A stretch of DNA of 64,000 nucleotides from Pseudoalteromonas sp. FUC4 (GCF_008370255.1 NZ_SEUI01000002.1:506221-570220), one strand, 5' to 3'; shown: positions 18,791 to 29,663, counted from the first letter of the stretch. The notes: generated by a model not told the origin, from the sequence alone. Made by a program: numbers and translations.

Positions 18791-19900
18791 TTACTTGTTC
18801 ATCGCACTAATTAAAAAGGCTGAAATTTTAGCGCCTTCTCTAAGTGTTGTTTCAGAGCTTGATTGACCCACTAAAGAACTGTCGGTAAATGGCGCTATCT
18901 CCATCATATCTGCACCCGTAATCGGGAACTCATCCGCAATAGCTGATAAAATATCAAGCGCATGCTGAGGCGTTAAACCGTTGTGCTCTGGCGTACCTGT
19001 GGCAGATGCAAACTCGGCATCAAGCGCATCAATATCAAAGCTTACGTATATTTCATCTACGTTATCTGCCTTTAGTTGTGCAATTGCATCGGCAGCAACC
19101 GCTTTAGCACCACGTTCTATAATTTCAGCAGCCCAATGCTGCTTTATACCAAAAGTGCTTTCCCAATGCGCTTTTGGTTTACCGCTTGAACGAATACCAA
19201 ATTGAATTAGATGATGTGGCGCCGGTAAAAATTCTAAAATATGTGTACACCACGAGCCAAAACATAAATCAATACCTAAGCGCTCCACAAGTAAATCGGT
19301 ATGCGCGTCAAAATGGATAATAGCAGTGCGCTTACCTTGCTCACGTTTTGCTTTTAAGTACGCTTTAGTAAGTGGGTAACTAATTGAGTGATCGCCACCT
19401 ATACCAAATAACCCTTTGTCTTTAAACGTTGCGTAAAAACTGTCGCACACATCTTCAGTGATTGATAACGGGCTTACGTAATAGTCGTTATCTTCATCAC
19501 CATATAAGGCTTTTTGGCAATTAGAAATGGTTGCATCATTTAGGTATTTGTCATGAAGTAAATGTGGAATTACACGAACATCACCTAAATCAAACGAATG
19601 ACACTGCGGTTGCTGATCAATTAATGCTGAGCGCACAAACAACGGTCCCCAGTTTGCGCCGCGTAAAATACCACCGCCACAGTCTGAACTAATACCTAAC
19701 ATAACGGCTTTATGTGGTGAGTTTGGTAATTCGTTTAAAGACTCGCGCCACAAGTTATCAACGTTTTCAGTTTGTCCGTAAAGTTTATTACGCAGTGCGG
19801 CTTTACGCTCTTTTGCAGTATTTACTGTGTATACGCCATCGCCTGGTGCGCACAAACAGTGCTCAACTTTGTTTTTAAATGCTTCAAATTGTGTGCTCAT
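18791..19900 (-). CDS. arginase/agmatinase-family ureohydrolase
   Basis: A 369-residue metalloenzyme, longer than standard arginase (~300) because of an N-terminal extension of about 80 residues. The binuclear manganese ligands are all present: GIGGDHS, HFDAHTD and SFDIDALDA, plus the C-terminal E-I-A-P. The family hydrolyses guanidino or formimino groups (arginine, agmatine, formiminoglutamate). The substrate is not clear, and no hut, spe or arg genes are adjacent. Confidence 0.85.
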   Translation of the reverse strand: MSTQFEAFKNKVEHCLCAPGDGVYTVNTAKERKAALRNKLYGQTENVDNLWRESLNELPNSPHKAVMLGISSDCGGGILRGANWGPLFVRSALIDQQPQCHSFDLGDVRVIPHLLHDKYLNDATISNCQKALYGDEDNDYYVSPLSITEDVCDSFYATFKDKGLFGIGGDHSISYPLTKAYLKAKREQGKRTAIIHFDAHTDLLVERLGIDLCFGSWCTHILEFLPAPHHLIQFGIRSSGKPKAHWESTFGIKQHWAAEIIERGAKAVAADAIAQLKADNVDEIYVSFDIDALDAEFASATGTPEHNGLTPQHALDILSAIADEFPITGADMMEIAPFTDSSLVGQSSSETTLREGAKISAFLISAMNK

Positions 19901-20364
19901 AATAAACTCCTTCAGTTTTTATTCTGTACGTAGCTAATTAGTTTTGATTACTTTTGATTAGTTATGCAAAATCACTAAAAGTGCCTAAACTTCAAATAAA
20001 TGCCACTTCGCTAAATAAGTCAGTGCTTAATATAAGTAAACACGTTAGCTATTACGGGTTCACTACAAACTTAAATCATTGAATTTGTTTGATATTAGCG
20101 AAGCTTTGTAATCATCACTTTAATTGTAGTTACGCGCTTGAGTGATACTTATTATGTCTGCTTGAACATGTCAACAGCGCAACAAGGCTAGGTATATAAG
20201 TACATGAGTGAATATTCATAGTTGGTGAATAAATCAAATTAGCCCTTAAAATTATTAAGGATTTATTGGAAGAGTTAAGATAAAACGGACAATCGTCCTG
20301 TACTTGATAAACGTTTCTAGCAATCATGCTAGATTGACAACAAATTATTATAAAAGGCTTAGCT
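19901..20364. other. 464-bp divergent intergenic region before udp
   Basis: No convincing gene. It lies between the divergent ureohydrolase and udp genes, so it must hold both promoters. A direct repeat TTTTGATTA/CTTTTGATTA lies near 19940-19965. A small minus-strand ORF here (20130-20327) has no homology I recognise and no good start signal. Confidence 0.6.
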
Positions 20365-21120
20365 ATGGAAAAGGTATTTCACTTAGGACTATGTATTGAC
20401 GATCTTAAAGGTGCAAAACTTGCGATTGTACCGGGCGACCCAGATCGTGCAGCGCGTATTTCTCAGTTCCTAGACAACCCAACCTGCCTTGCTCAAACTC
20501 GCGAGTTTCATGTTTATTTAGGTCAATTAAACGGCCACTCAGTGGTTATATGTTCTACCGGTATTGGTGGTCCATCTACATCCATTGCAGTAGAAGAATT
20601 AGCACAACTTGGCGTGCGTAAATTTTTACGTATTGGTACAACCGGTGCAATTCAGCCACACATTAACGAAGGCGAAATTTTAATTAGCCAAGCGTCTGTC
20701 CGTTTAGATGGAGCTAGCCAACATTTTGCACCTCTTAGCTACCCTGCTGTATCTGACTTTTATGCAACACAAGCTATGGTACAAGCATGTAAAAACCTAA
20801 ATATCGATTTCCATATTGGTATTACTGCTTCAAGCGATACATTCTACCCAGGGCAAGAGCGTTACGATACGCACTCTGGTTACGTCCCTAAATCACTAAA
20901 AGGTAGCTGCGAAGAGTGGCAAAAACTGGGCGTGATGAACTACGAAATGGAATCAGCAACATTATTTACTATGTGTGCAGCCCTTGGATTACAAGCAGCC
21001 TGTGTAGCTGGTGTACTTGTTAACCGTACTCGCCAAGAAATACCAAATGTAGACCACGGTGAAATTGAGCGTAAATCTGTAGCAGTAGTATTAGAAGCAG
21101 CTAAAGTATTACTTGATTAA
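20365..21120 (+). CDS. udp: uridine phosphorylase
   Basis: Cleaves uridine with phosphate to uracil and ribose-1-phosphate (pyrimidine salvage, cytoplasm). At 251 residues it has family length. The N-terminal [10 protein letters not shown] binds phosphate, [17 protein letters not shown] is the phosphorylase signature, and [11 protein letters not shown] holds the ribose-binding Glu-Met-Glu. It converges with cdd, another pyrimidine-salvage gene, across a shared terminator. Confidence 0.95.
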   Translation: MEKVFHLGLCIDDLKGAKLAIVPGDPDRAARISQFLDNPTCLAQTREFHVYLGQLNGHSVVICSTGIGGPSTSIAVEELAQLGVRKFLRIGTTGAIQPHINEGEILISQASVRLDGASQHFAPLSYPAVSDFYATQAMVQACKNLNIDFHIGITASSDTFYPGQERYDTHSGYVPKSLKGSCEEWQKLGVMNYEMESATLFTMCAALGLQAACVAGVLVNRTRQEIPNVDHGEIERKSVAVVLEAAKVLLD

Positions 21121-21176
21121 TACAGGTTATAGCACTTAGTTAGTGAGTTATTTAATTCGATAGAATAACTCGCTTT

Positions 21177-21206
21177 AATAAAGCACAGCTCCGGCTGTGC
21201 TTTATT
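21177..21206. terminator. bidirectional terminator between udp and cdd
   Basis: Perfect 13-bp arms AATAAAGCACAGC / GCTGTGCTTTATT around TCCG, between the convergent udp and cdd stops. Confidence 0.85.
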
Positions 21207-21218
21207 GTATGCAAGCCA

Positions 21219-22145
21219 CTATTTAAGGGGTGCGCTAATTACTTTAAGTGCTGGTAAATGCGCAAAACTGGCAAGCACAGCTTTTGCTACTTGCGACTGG
21301 TTTTCACGACCCGCTGTTTCTAGTAATGTTATTCCCTTTACGGTACTTTCATTAAAGCTAAGCCCAGCTAAAAAGAACTGACTTAGTGCACTTTGTAGTG
21401 GCGATAAACTTGGGCTGTATGCTGCGTTTTCTGCGTAACTTCCGTAAAAATCACCATCACTAAATGTACTTATTTTTACGGCGCTAAAGTTTTGGCTGTA
21501 AGGCACATACGCATTAAGTGCAAAACGTGCAAGGGTTTCATCAAGGCCATCAAAGCTAAACTTACCTTGCTGTGGTTTTGGGTTAAATAAGCTAAATTCG
21601 TTACCTAAATCGGTAGGTCCAAATGAATGCGGCAGTAATTCAGCAAGTTTAAATTGCTGATCAGGAAGTAAAATATCAAACTCTTTCGCATCAGCTAGTT
21701 CGTTCATAAACTGGCGGCAATACCCACACGGTGCATCGCTAATTGCTATTTTAACTATTTTTTTAGCGCCGTTTAACCAAGCGTTATTTATAGCCGATTG
21801 CTCTGCATGAACCACTAAACTCAATGCTTGATGATCAAACTCTACATTCGCACCAAAGTAAAAACTTACCTCACCGTTTTCATCAAGTGCTTTAACAATT
21901 GCGCCTACATGAAAATCTGACACTGGCGCAACAGCATACTCAGAAGCTAAAGGTACTAAACCTTGTAGTAATGCATCATCAGACACATTGAGTTGAGCGC
22001 ATAACGCTTTAATATTACTAGAATTTAATATGCCACGTTGTGATTTTAACTGACTACGTAATGACGCTGTTTGCGCTACGTTTAATGTGATGTGCGAATT
22101 TGTAAGTGCTGTATCTTGCTGTACAGTAAAAGTTGCTGAAGCCAT
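21219..22145 (-). CDS. cdd: cytidine deaminase
   Basis: Deaminates cytidine/deoxycytidine to uridine/deoxyuridine, feeding Udp next door. At 308 residues it is the long enterobacterial type: a catalytic N-terminal domain plus a degenerate C-terminal copy. Zinc and proton-relay residues are seen as HAEQ and APCGYCRQF. The EFDILLPDQ and HSFGPTDLG blocks are typical. Confidence 0.93.
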   Translation of the reverse strand: MASATFTVQQDTALTNSHITLNVAQTASLRSQLKSQRGILNSSNIKALCAQLNVSDDALLQGLVPLASEYAVAPVSDFHVGAIVKALDENGEVSFYFGANVEFDHQALSLVVHAEQSAINNAWLNGAKKIVKIAISDAPCGYCRQFMNELADAKEFDILLPDQQFKLAELLPHSFGPTDLGNEFSLFNPKPQQGKFSFDGLDETLARFALNAYVPYSQNFSAVKISTFSDGDFYGSYAENAAYSPSLSPLQSALSQFFLAGLSFNESTVKGITLLETAGRENQSQVAKAVLASFAHLPALKVISAPLK

Positions 22146-22219
22146 AACATTTTTTAATTATTCAATGGCTAAGTAGTTTAAAAGGTTAGGGTGTTAAATA
22201 CCAGCCTATTTAACGCAAA

Positions 22220-22248
22220 AAAAGGGAGCACATCGCGTGCTCCCTTTT
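22220..22248 (-). terminator. terminator of ppc
   Basis: Perfect 12-bp arms AAAAGGGAGCAC / GTGCTCCCTTTT with an uninterrupted T-run on the minus strand, 34 bases after the ppc stop. Confidence 0.88.
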
Positions 22249-22281
22249 AATACCAATAGGTATACCTAACAAAATAAAGTA

Positions 22282-24927
22282 TTAGCCAGTATTACGCATA
22301 CCTGCAGCTATACCTGTCATAGTGATCATTAACGCATTATCAATGTCACCTTCGTTGCGTTTTTCCTCTGAGCGAGCACGGCGTAAAAGCTCAACCTGTA
22401 GTAAGTTAAGTGGATCGGTGTACGGATTACGCAAACTAATCGACTCCTTAATCCAAGGTTGTTCGGCTAGTAGGCTTTTTTGTGGGCTAAGTGATTGCAC
22501 CAAGCTAATAGCTTCTTGAAGCTCTTTACGAAGCGTTACACCCAGTGGTTTGTACATATCTTCCACCAGCGCATTATCGTAATGCTCACTCAACCAGCAA
22601 TCGGCTTTACTAAATACCATTTCTAGCATTTCTAGGCGCGATCTAAAGAACGGCCACTGTAAGCTCATTTCGTTTAGAGTTTCTGCGCCGTACTTATTAA
22701 GCGCAGCTTTTAAGCCTGTTAACGCACCTAACCATGCAGGAAGCATTAAACGGTTTTGGCTCCACGCAAAAATCCATGGAATAGCACGCAGGCTTTCAAC
22801 GCCACCATTAGGATTACGTTTTGCAGGACGCGAGCCAAGCGGTAACTTAGACAACTCAAGCTCAGGTGTTGCCATTCTAAAGTAAGGTACAAAGTTTTCA
22901 TCATGGCGAACTACATTACGGTAGTGCTCACACGACTCCTCACTTATAAGCTTCATTACTTCGCGCCACTGCGGTTTTGGCTCCGGTGGCGGTAACAAGT
23001 TACTTTGCAGTACTGCGCCTGCATATATATTTAAGCTTTGCAGTGCTACATCGGGTAAACCAAATTTAAAGCGGATCATCTCGCCTTGCTCGGTTACACG
23101 CAAACCACCTTTTAATGAGCCTGGTGGTTGTGAATGCAGTGCTTGTGCAGCAGGTGCACCACCACGCCCTACTGTGCCACCACGTCCGTGGAATAAAATA
23201 AGTTCAATACCACGTTCATCAGCAAGTTGTACTAGTTTATCCATTGCTTCGTACTGGGCCCAACCTGCTGCCATCATGCCGGCATCTTTAGCAGAATCAG
23301 AGTAACCAATCATTACATTTTGGGTGTTTTTAATGTGCCCGCGATACCAAACATTATCAAGTAATGTAGTAATTACATCACTGCCTGCGTTTAAATCGTC
23401 GAGTGTTTCAAACAATGGTGCTACTGGTAAATCAAAGCTACAGCCGCTTTCTTTTAGCAATAGTTGTACTGCTAAAATGTCTGATGCTGTTCGCGCCATC
23501 GAAATAATATATAAGCCAAATGTTTGTTCGTCTTGCTTAGCAATAACGTCAAAGGTGTCTAGCACTTCTTGAACATCAGGGCTTGGTTGCCAATGTTTTG
23601 GAATAAGCGGTCTGCGAGAGTTAAGTTCAGTAAGTAAAAAAGCTTGTTTATCTTGCTCTTGCCATTGGTTGTAGTCGCCTAAACCTAAATAACGAGTCAG
23701 CTCAGAAAAAACATCGCTGTGACGAGACGAATCTTGGCGCACATCGAGTTTAGCTAAACGCAAGCCAAAGCTATTAATACGGTACAGTAAATCAAGCAAT
23801 AAGCCATCAGCAACGACTTTCATATTACACTTTAATAACGAGCGATAGCAGACCTCTACAGGGTGTTTAAGCTGATTAATATCGGTAATTAAATCTTGTG
23901 AATCGCTACGCTTATTTTTAATTTTAGCGCCAAGATGAGCTACTGTTTCTGCAACTTGGTTTTTAAGCTTTTTGATCACCGCTCTGTATGGTTCAAAGTC
24001 TTGACCTGCCAACTCAATAAGCTCATCACTGGCGTCTGACATAGATAATTCAGCGCATAACGTTTTTAAATCTTGAATATATAAGTTAAGCGCCATCCAA
24101 CGACCATGGTCAAGCACTTCTGCTGTAACCTGCGATGTAACAAATGGATTTCCATCACGGTCTCCACCCATCCAAGATGTAAACTCAATCGGGCTGTAAT
24201 CTTTTGGTAGCTCTAAACTTAATTGCTCTTTAACATTGGCTGAAAATTCACGTAAAAAGCGCGGAACAGCGTGCCAAAGACTGTTTTCGATTACCGCATA
24301 ACCCCATTTAGCTTCATCAACTGGCGTTGGCCGAGAGCGACGAATATCGTCGGTATGCCAAGCTTGGCTAATAAGCTGTTCAATACGATTTAAAATAGCA
24401 TCTCGCTCTAGCGGTAAGGTATCTTTTCGCTCAAGCGACGCTAAGCAATCACTTAGTTCAACATGTTTATTAATGATAGTACGGCGCGTCACCTCGGTTG
24501 GGTGAGCGGTTAATACTAAGTTTATGTGGAGTTTTGAGAGTGTTTCGGCCAAATGATTACTATCTAGCTGGCCTTGTTCTGCTTTTGTAACTAACGTTTT
24601 TAATGTTTGAGTGAGAGGGTTTTGTTGACCAAGGCCAACGTCATTAAAACGCGAAACGGTATGAAATTGTTCTGCTACATTAGCAAGGTTTAAAAAATGA
24701 TTAAATGAACGGGCAACCGGCAAAAGCTCTTCATCACTAAGCGCATGTAAAACATCTATTAGCGCTTGTCTGTCGTCTTCATTACCACTGCGAGATGATT
24801 TAGATAAAGCCCGAATTTCTTCTACTTTATCTAAAATAGCTTGGCCTTGAGCATCCTTAATAGTTTGTCCTAGTAATTGCCCAAGTAAATTTACATTACC
24901 TCGCAAGGCGGCATATTGTTCACTCAT
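22282..24927 (-). CDS. ppc: phosphoenolpyruvate carboxylase
   Basis: Carboxylates phosphoenolpyruvate to oxaloacetate, the anaplerotic entry to the TCA cycle. At 881 residues it is full length. The catalytic His lies in [13 protein letters not shown], the active-site glycine loop is [14 protein letters not shown], and [10 protein letters not shown] and the C-terminal MRNTG end are all intact. The start is supported by AAAGGAG. Monocistronic. Confidence 0.97.
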   Translation of the reverse strand: MSEQYAALRGNVNLLGQLLGQTIKDAQGQAILDKVEEIRALSKSSRSGNEDDRQALIDVLHALSDEELLPVARSFNHFLNLANVAEQFHTVSRFNDVGLGQQNPLTQTLKTLVTKAEQGQLDSNHLAETLSKLHINLVLTAHPTEVTRRTIINKHVELSDCLASLERKDTLPLERDAILNRIEQLISQAWHTDDIRRSRPTPVDEAKWGYAVIENSLWHAVPRFLREFSANVKEQLSLELPKDYSPIEFTSWMGGDRDGNPFVTSQVTAEVLDHGRWMALNLYIQDLKTLCAELSMSDASDELIELAGQDFEPYRAVIKKLKNQVAETVAHLGAKIKNKRSDSQDLITDINQLKHPVEVCYRSLLKCNMKVVADGLLLDLLYRINSFGLRLAKLDVRQDSSRHSDVFSELTRYLGLGDYNQWQEQDKQAFLLTELNSRRPLIPKHWQPSPDVQEVLDTFDVIAKQDEQTFGLYIISMARTASDILAVQLLLKESGCSFDLPVAPLFETLDDLNAGSDVITTLLDNVWYRGHIKNTQNVMIGYSDSAKDAGMMAAGWAQYEAMDKLVQLADERGIELILFHGRGGTVGRGGAPAAQALHSQPPGSLKGGLRVTEQGEMIRFKFGLPDVALQSLNIYAGAVLQSNLLPPPEPKPQWREVMKLISEESCEHYRNVVRHDENFVPYFRMATPELELSKLPLGSRPAKRNPNGGVESLRAIPWIFAWSQNRLMLPAWLGALTGLKAALNKYGAETLNEMSLQWPFFRSRLEMLEMVFSKADCWLSEHYDNALVEDMYKPLGVTLRKELQEAISLVQSLSPQKSLLAEQPWIKESISLRNPYTDPLNLLQVELLRRARSEEKRNEGDIDNALMITMTGIAAGMRNTG

Positions 24928-25047
24928 TTCTCATTCTCCTTTGTTTCGTAGGACACTATTAATATCATCATGAAGAGATATTTAATAGATCCATTTGCAA
25001 TGTCTTGTCGTAAAAAAGTATATATAAAATAATCACAAAGCAATTAC

Positions 25048-25446
25048 ATGATCATTTTTTACGACGGAAACTGCCCTCTTTGCAGCACCGAAATGCAGCA
25101 ACTAAAACACGCAGACTCTAAAAATCTAATCACGCTTGAAGATCTTAACGCGAGCGACTTTAGTGAACGATACTCGTATGTTGATAAAGACAAAGCAATG
25201 AACTACCTGCAAGCCCAAAAGCAATCAGGTGAAATGATTTACGGGCTTGATGTAACGTACGAAGCATGGAAAATAGTGGGTAAACACGGCTGGTTGAAAA
25301 TTTTTCGCTTGCCAATAATTCGCTTCTTCGCTGACTGCGGATACCTGTTATTTGCTAAGTATAGGCACCCCATCAGTCGCTTTTTAATGCCAAATACTCA
25401 GTGCAGTAACGGCCAATGTGGACTAAAAGCAAAAGGTGATAAATGA
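25048..25446 (+). CDS. DCC-family thiol-disulfide oxidoreductase-like protein (DUF393)
   Basis: A 132-residue protein opening with the DUF393 motif FYDGNCPLC (Cys9, Cys12), reminiscent of thioredoxin CxxC sites, with a DCC-type second half (FRLPIIRFFADCGYLLFAKYR). Its function is not established; a redox role is inferred. Its stop overlaps the next start (ATGA), the first of a three-gene redox operon with an SDR and a flavin-binding protein. Confidence 0.8.
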   Translation: MIIFYDGNCPLCSTEMQQLKHADSKNLITLEDLNASDFSERYSYVDKDKAMNYLQAQKQSGEMIYGLDVTYEAWKIVGKHGWLKIFRLPIIRFFADCGYLLFAKYRHPISRFLMPNTQCSNGQCGLKAKGDK

Positions 25447-26165
25447 AAACCATTGTTTTATTCGGCGCAAGCAGTGCCATAGCAAACGCATATGTAGAAC
25501 ATCTACAAATAAATACGCCTACTCATCAGATTGTTTGTATTAGTTCAAAAAGTATTGAATCTGGTTCAAGTGTTGTCCACCTGCATACTGACTACACAAA
25601 ACAAAGTTTAGCGCGTGTTACTAATTACCTGAAAGAGCAAAATGCCGATATACAACAAGTTATTATATTCAATGGTACACTGCACAACAAAACCCATATG
25701 CCTGAAAAAAAGCTGGAGGATTTAGATGCTGAGTATTTTAGCCAACTTCTAAATTCAAACACCCTAACTCCCCTACTTTGCTTGCAGAGTATTTTGCCTC
25801 TTTTAACACACAAAACGCAGTGTACTATTACAGCACTCAGTGCACGTGTGGGCAGCATTAACGACAACAAATTAGGCGGTTGGTATACGTATCGCGCCTC
25901 CAAGGCTGCTCTTAACATGCTATTTAAAACCGCAGCGATTGAACTTGCACGCAGAGCTAAAAATACCAAGCTCGTTTTATTTCACCCAGGGACTACTGAT
26001 ACTGCGCTTTCAAAGCCATTTCAAAAAAACGTACCTGCTGGAAAACTCTTTACAGCTGAATTTGTAGCCAAGCAGCTTTTTACACTTACTTTTAATAACC
26101 CTCATTTAGAACTCAATGGTGAGCCTGCCTACTTAGATTGGCAAGGCGAAACCATACCGTGGTAA
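25443..26165 (+). CDS. short-chain dehydrogenase/reductase
   Basis: A 240-residue Rossmann enzyme. The cofactor loop GASSAIA stands at the N-terminus in place of the usual GxxxGxG, and the catalytic Tyr-Lys pair lies in YRASKAALN with a preceding Ser (TALSARVGS). The final PAYLDWQGETIPW is typical of a gammaproteobacterial SDR group related to CsgA-like reductases. The substrate is unknown. Translationally coupled to the DUF393 gene and 9 bases before the flavin-binding gene. Confidence 0.82.
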   Translation: MKTIVLFGASSAIANAYVEHLQINTPTHQIVCISSKSIESGSSVVHLHTDYTKQSLARVTNYLKEQNADIQQVIIFNGTLHNKTHMPEKKLEDLDAEYFSQLLNSNTLTPLLCLQSILPLLTHKTQCTITALSARVGSINDNKLGGWYTYRASKAALNMLFKTAAIELARRAKNTKLVLFHPGTTDTALSKPFQKNVPAGKLFTAEFVAKQLFTLTFNNPHLELNGEPAYLDWQGETIPW

Positions 26166-26174
26166 GGACCTTTA

Positions 26175-26783
26175 ATGCATTTTACTAAAGAACGCATAAA
26201 CGCACTTGAAAAACATACCCGTACTCATTTAATTAATTCGCTTTCGGGTTTTAAAAGCGCCAACTTAATTGGCACGCAAGACAAACAAGGCAATACTAAT
26301 CTCGCCATTGTTAGCTCAGTTATTCATTTAGGTGCTCACCCGCCGCTAGTTGGGATGATAATGCGCCCAAATAGCGTGCCTCGCCATACGTTCGAAAACA
26401 TAATCGAAACTGGTAGTTACACCATTAACCAGGTTAATAAGGCTATTTATAAGCAAGCTCATCAAACATCAGCCCGCTACAATAAAGGCGAGTCGGAATT
26501 TACAGCGACAGGTTTAACGACCGAATATTTAAATGACTTTGCAGCGCCTTTTGTTAAAGAAAGCCGCTTAAAGTACTCGGTTAAATTTGTAGAAAACCAA
26601 CATTTAGCCATCAATGGCACAGAGCTTGTAATAGGTGAAATCACTGATGTGTATTTAGATGAAGTAGCACTTCAAAGTGATGGCTTTTTAGATTTACAGG
26701 CTATTGAAACCGTGGCAGTAACAGGGCTTGATAGCTACCACACAAGTAATAAACTCACGCGTTTACCGTACGCTAAAAAATAA
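26175..26783 (+). CDS. flavin reductase-like FMN-binding split-barrel protein
   Basis: A 202-residue protein of the flavin-reductase-like family. It has SGFKSANLIGTQDKQGNTNLAIVSS, the GMIMRPNSVPRHTFENI block and GSYTINQV, all around the FMN pocket. It may reduce flavin or bind FMN as a redox partner of the SDR made from the same transcript. The partner oxygenase, if any, is not in the window. Confidence 0.82.
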   Translation: MHFTKERINALEKHTRTHLINSLSGFKSANLIGTQDKQGNTNLAIVSSVIHLGAHPPLVGMIMRPNSVPRHTFENIIETGSYTINQVNKAIYKQAHQTSARYNKGESEFTATGLTTEYLNDFAAPFVKESRLKYSVKFVENQHLAINGTELVIGEITDVYLDEVALQSDGFLDLQAIETVAVTGLDSYHTSNKLTRLPYAKK

Positions 26784-26794
26784 TATGCCTTTTT

Positions 26795-26820
26795 AAGAGG
26801 CTTTAAACTAATAGCCTCTT
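26795..26820 (+). terminator. weak hairpin after the flavin-reductase-like gene
   Basis: Arms AAGAGGCT / AGCCTCTT, 10-base loop, without a clear T-run. Possible terminator. Confidence 0.45.
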
Positions 26821-26884
26821 ATCGCATAACATTGAATTTTACCTTGGTATTAATCACACTAGCTAAAAATCCAAGGAGAAAAAC

Positions 26885-28105
26885 ATGACCACCATAGGTA
26901 TAGGTACACAATCAAGCGAGCAAGCGTTGGCAAGTTTAAGTAATATGACGCTAACGCTGACCCCTATAGCAGCTGACGAACATTTAGAGCGCATAGCCAA
27001 GGCGCAAGCGTATATGCTAGCAAACAACATAGATGCAATTTATTTAAACGCTGGCACCAACCTTACCTACTTTACAGGCATGAAATGGTACGCGAGCGAG
27101 CGCATGGTTGGCGCGATATTACCCGCCCTTGGTGAAGTACAATACATTGCGCCTTATTTCGAAATTGGTTCACTAAACGGGTTTAAAGTAATAGAGGGGC
27201 CTATTCATGGGTGGCAAGAGCACGAAAATCCTTATGCACTTTTTGTCGAAGTATTAAAAAAGTTAAACATTAATGAAAACGCAACCATTGGCATTGATGA
27301 AAGCGCACAATTTTTTATATTCGACGGCATTAATAAAGCGCAAACGGGTTTAACACTCATAAACGCACAACCTGTAACGGCGCATTGCCGCATGCATAAA
27401 TCAGTTCATGAGCTTAGCTTAATGCAACGCGCGATGGACATGACCTTAGCCGTACATCAAGCCACAGCAAGCATGCTCTATGAGGGAATAACCACCACCG
27501 AAGTAGAAGCCTTTATTAAGCAAGCACACCAAAAAGTAGGTGCACCAGGTAACTATTTTTGTATTGTTTTATTTGGTGTTGCAACGTCTTTCCCGCACGG
27601 TGTTAAAGATGCCCAAATACTTAAAAAAGGCGATATGGTACTAATTGATACCGGCTGTAAAGTACACGATTACCTATCAGATATAACCCGTACCTATGTA
27701 TTTGGCGAACCAACAATGCGCCAACGTATGTTTTGGGATCATGAAAAAGCAGCGCAAATGGCCGCGTTTAATGCCGCTAAAATTGGTGCTACCTGCGAAG
27801 ACGTAGACGCTGGCGCACGTAACTATTTAGCAGCGCAAGGGTTAGGCCCGCAGTACCAAACACCGGGTTGCCCGCATCGAACGGGTCACGGCATTGGGCT
27901 AGACATTCATGAATGGCCATACCTAGTTGGCGGTGATAAAACCCCACTTGCCCCAGGCATGTGCTTTAGTAACGAGCCAATGTTAGTTATACCTGATGAA
28001 TTTGGCGTGCGTTTAGAAGATCACTTTTATATGACCGACAACGGCCCTCATTGGTTTACACAACCAAGTTATAGCATTGACGACCCATTTGGGCTTAACG
28101 CTTAA
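26885..28105 (+). CDS. M24 family aminopeptidase/prolidase-like enzyme
   Basis: A 406-residue creatinase-fold peptidase. The creatinase N-terminal domain covers about 30-165 and the pita-bread catalytic domain about 175-400. The five metal ligands are visible: two Asp in DTGCKVHDYLSDITRTY, His in HRTGHGIGLDIHE, Glu in NEPMLVIP and Glu in VRLEDHFY. It is probably a Xaa-Pro peptidase of two-metal type. The start follows AAGGAGAAAA. Its own terminator follows. Confidence 0.88.
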   Translation: MTTIGIGTQSSEQALASLSNMTLTLTPIAADEHLERIAKAQAYMLANNIDAIYLNAGTNLTYFTGMKWYASERMVGAILPALGEVQYIAPYFEIGSLNGFKVIEGPIHGWQEHENPYALFVEVLKKLNINENATIGIDESAQFFIFDGINKAQTGLTLINAQPVTAHCRMHKSVHELSLMQRAMDMTLAVHQATASMLYEGITTTEVEAFIKQAHQKVGAPGNYFCIVLFGVATSFPHGVKDAQILKKGDMVLIDTGCKVHDYLSDITRTYVFGEPTMRQRMFWDHEKAAQMAAFNAAKIGATCEDVDAGARNYLAAQGLGPQYQTPGCPHRTGHGIGLDIHEWPYLVGGDKTPLAPGMCFSNEPMLVIPDEFGVRLEDHFYMTDNGPHWFTQPSYSIDDPFGLNA

Positions 28106-28119
28106 AACTGAATTCCTTC

Positions 28120-28146
28120 AAGAGCAGCTGTTTAGCTGCTCTTTTT
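28120..28146 (+). terminator. terminator of the M24 peptidase gene
   Basis: Perfect arms AAGAGCAGCT / AGCTGCTCTT with loop GTTT and a short T-run. Confidence 0.85.
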
Positions 28147-28219
28147 AGTTTGGTATTGATAAAGTGCAGTTCATCCCAATATCCCCTGTTATACCAAAGC
28201 AATCCTCAAAAGGATAAAT

Positions 28220-28879
28220 ATGAAAAACTTTAAAATTGATATCGTTTCAGACGTAATGTGCCCTTGGTGTGTAGTGGGTTATAAAAACCTAGAAACTGCA
28301 TTAGAGCAACTCAAAGACGAAATGAGCGCAGATATTACGTGGCATCCTTTTGAACTAAACCCAGATATGCCAATTGAAGGTCAAGACTTAAACGAACATT
28401 TAATGCAAAAGTACAACTTAAGTGAAGAGCAAGGCGACGAAAATCGTAAAAACATGTTCGAAGCCGGTCAGCGTGCTGGGTTTACCTTTAATTTTGATGG
28501 CAAACGCATCATGATCAACAGCTTTGATTTGCATCGTTTATTAATGTGGGCACGTGAAGAAGGTAAGCAAACCGAATTAAAACTTGCCTTTTTTGAAGCG
28601 CACTTCACTGATTTAAAATACTTAAATCAAGAAGAAGCACTACTCGACGTTGTTAAAAAAGTAGGTCTTGATAAAGAAACTGCGCGCGGTATTCTACATT
28701 CAGACAAATACGTACAAGACGTACGCCAAGAGCAAGACCGCTTTAAACAAATGGGGATTACTTCAGTACCTACGTTTATCATAAACGATAAATATGCACT
28801 TACTGGCGGACAACCAAGCGACTCATTCATTCAAGCACTAAAACAAATTAGTGAAGAAGAAGCCAAACAAGACGCTTAA
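28220..28879 (+). CDS. DsbA-family oxidoreductase (FrnE-like)
   Basis: A 219-residue thioredoxin-fold protein without a signal peptide, so probably cytoplasmic. The CPWC active site is at residues 14-17 (DVMCPWCVVGYKNLE). The helical insert and cis-Pro loop (GITSVPTFIINDKYALTGGQP) are typical of the FrnE/2-hydroxychromene-isomerase-like DsbA group, linked to oxidative-stress or dithiol redox functions. Monocistronic, between two terminators. Confidence 0.88.
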   Translation: MKNFKIDIVSDVMCPWCVVGYKNLETALEQLKDEMSADITWHPFELNPDMPIEGQDLNEHLMQKYNLSEEQGDENRKNMFEAGQRAGFTFNFDGKRIMINSFDLHRLLMWAREEGKQTELKLAFFEAHFTDLKYLNQEEALLDVVKKVGLDKETARGILHSDKYVQDVRQEQDRFKQMGITSVPTFIINDKYALTGGQPSDSFIQALKQISEEEAKQDA

Positions 28880-28903
28880 TATACAAATAAAGTTTAAAAC
28901 TAA

Positions 28904-28928
28904 AAAAGGCTGCTTATTGCAGCCTTTT
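28904..28928 (+). terminator. terminator of the FrnE-like gene
   Basis: Perfect arms AAAAGGCTGC / GCAGCCTTTT around TTATT. This is the last core-type feature before the accessory island. Confidence 0.85.
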
Positions 28929-29246
28929 CTGTTGCGTATAAGTAAGCGAGTAATAATCACCTTACTATAAACTTATTTGATATTTTATCGTCAACATACA
29001 GTATTAAATGCGCATGATTATTCGAAACATCACAAGTCATTTATCTTTAACACAGCCTCTAATATTCTCGTAGATGAACTTCACTGTATAAAAATTAGAA
29101 TGGGTATCTGTAGTGTTCAACTAATTTCGGCTGAAGGGCACAACGCTCAGGCAACACGATTTTCGTCTGCGTAAATATTTAAGTTAAACACTTAGGTTGG
29201 ATAGAGCGTAGCGAAACCCAACGAATATTCAATATTAGACAACTAG
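28929..29246. other. gene-free left edge of the accessory island
   Basis: 318 bases with no convincing gene. It holds a REP-like repeat (29193-29222) and leads into the truncated IS110-family transposase. A 64-codon ORF at 28977-29174 resembles nothing I know and has no good start signal. Confidence 0.55.
29193..29222. repeat. REP-like short palindromic repeat
   Basis: Imperfect inverted repeat of the form TAGGTTGG..GCGTAGCG..CCCAAC. A diverged second copy sits at 63602-63632. Such 30-bp elements are common between genes in gammaproteobacteria. Confidence 0.6.
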
Positions 29247-29663
29247 CTTGGCAGGGAGGGATTAGCACCTCGATTATTAGCCGCAATGGGGTCAAATCGT
29301 GACCGCTATAAGTGCGCCGCTGACATACAAAAATACGCAGGCATTGCTCCAGTAACCGAACGCAGTGGCAAAAAGGAATGGATACACTGGCGGTACTCAT
29401 GCACTAAGTTTTTAAGGCAAACGTTTGTGGAATGGGCAGGATTATCTGTGCGCTATTCATTTTGGGCAAAAGCATATTATCGGCAGCAAGAAGCCAAAGG
29501 AAAACCTCATAATACCATCATCAGAACATTGGCATTTAAGTGGATACGAATCCTATTTAGGTGCTGGACAACACATACGCCCTACGATGAATCAACTTAC
29601 TTAACTGCATTGAAAAGTAAGGGATCACCGCTGTTAAAATTTGCGGTGGAAAGTGAGTTTTAG
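29247..29663 (+). pseudogene. IS110-family transposase, C-terminal remnant
   Basis: The frame is closed by a stop just before 29247 and keeps only the C-terminal Transposase_20 part. It begins LAPRLLAAMGSNRDRY (the helix-hairpin-helix-like segment) and continues DIQKYAGIAPVTERSGKK and WAGLSVRYSFWAKAYY. The N-terminal DEDD nuclease domain is missing, so it cannot be active. Intact IS110 transposases are about 330-400 residues. The fragment ends right beside a cut attC-like site, as expected for the attC-targeting IS1111 subgroup. Confidence 0.85.

Noticed and set aside
20130-20327. 65-codon minus-strand ORF in the udp upstream region
   Set aside because: No ribosome-binding site or homology; it would occupy the divergent promoter region.
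22250-22268. Small palindrome TAGGTATACCTA before ppc's end and ATACCAAT nearby
   Set aside because: Too short to separate from chance; the ATACCAAT word alone is not evidence of a MITE copy.
28977-29174. 64-codon plus-strand ORF left of the IS110 remnant
   Set aside because: No start signal, no family resemblance, and it lies in AT-rich repeat-bearing DNA; treated as chance.
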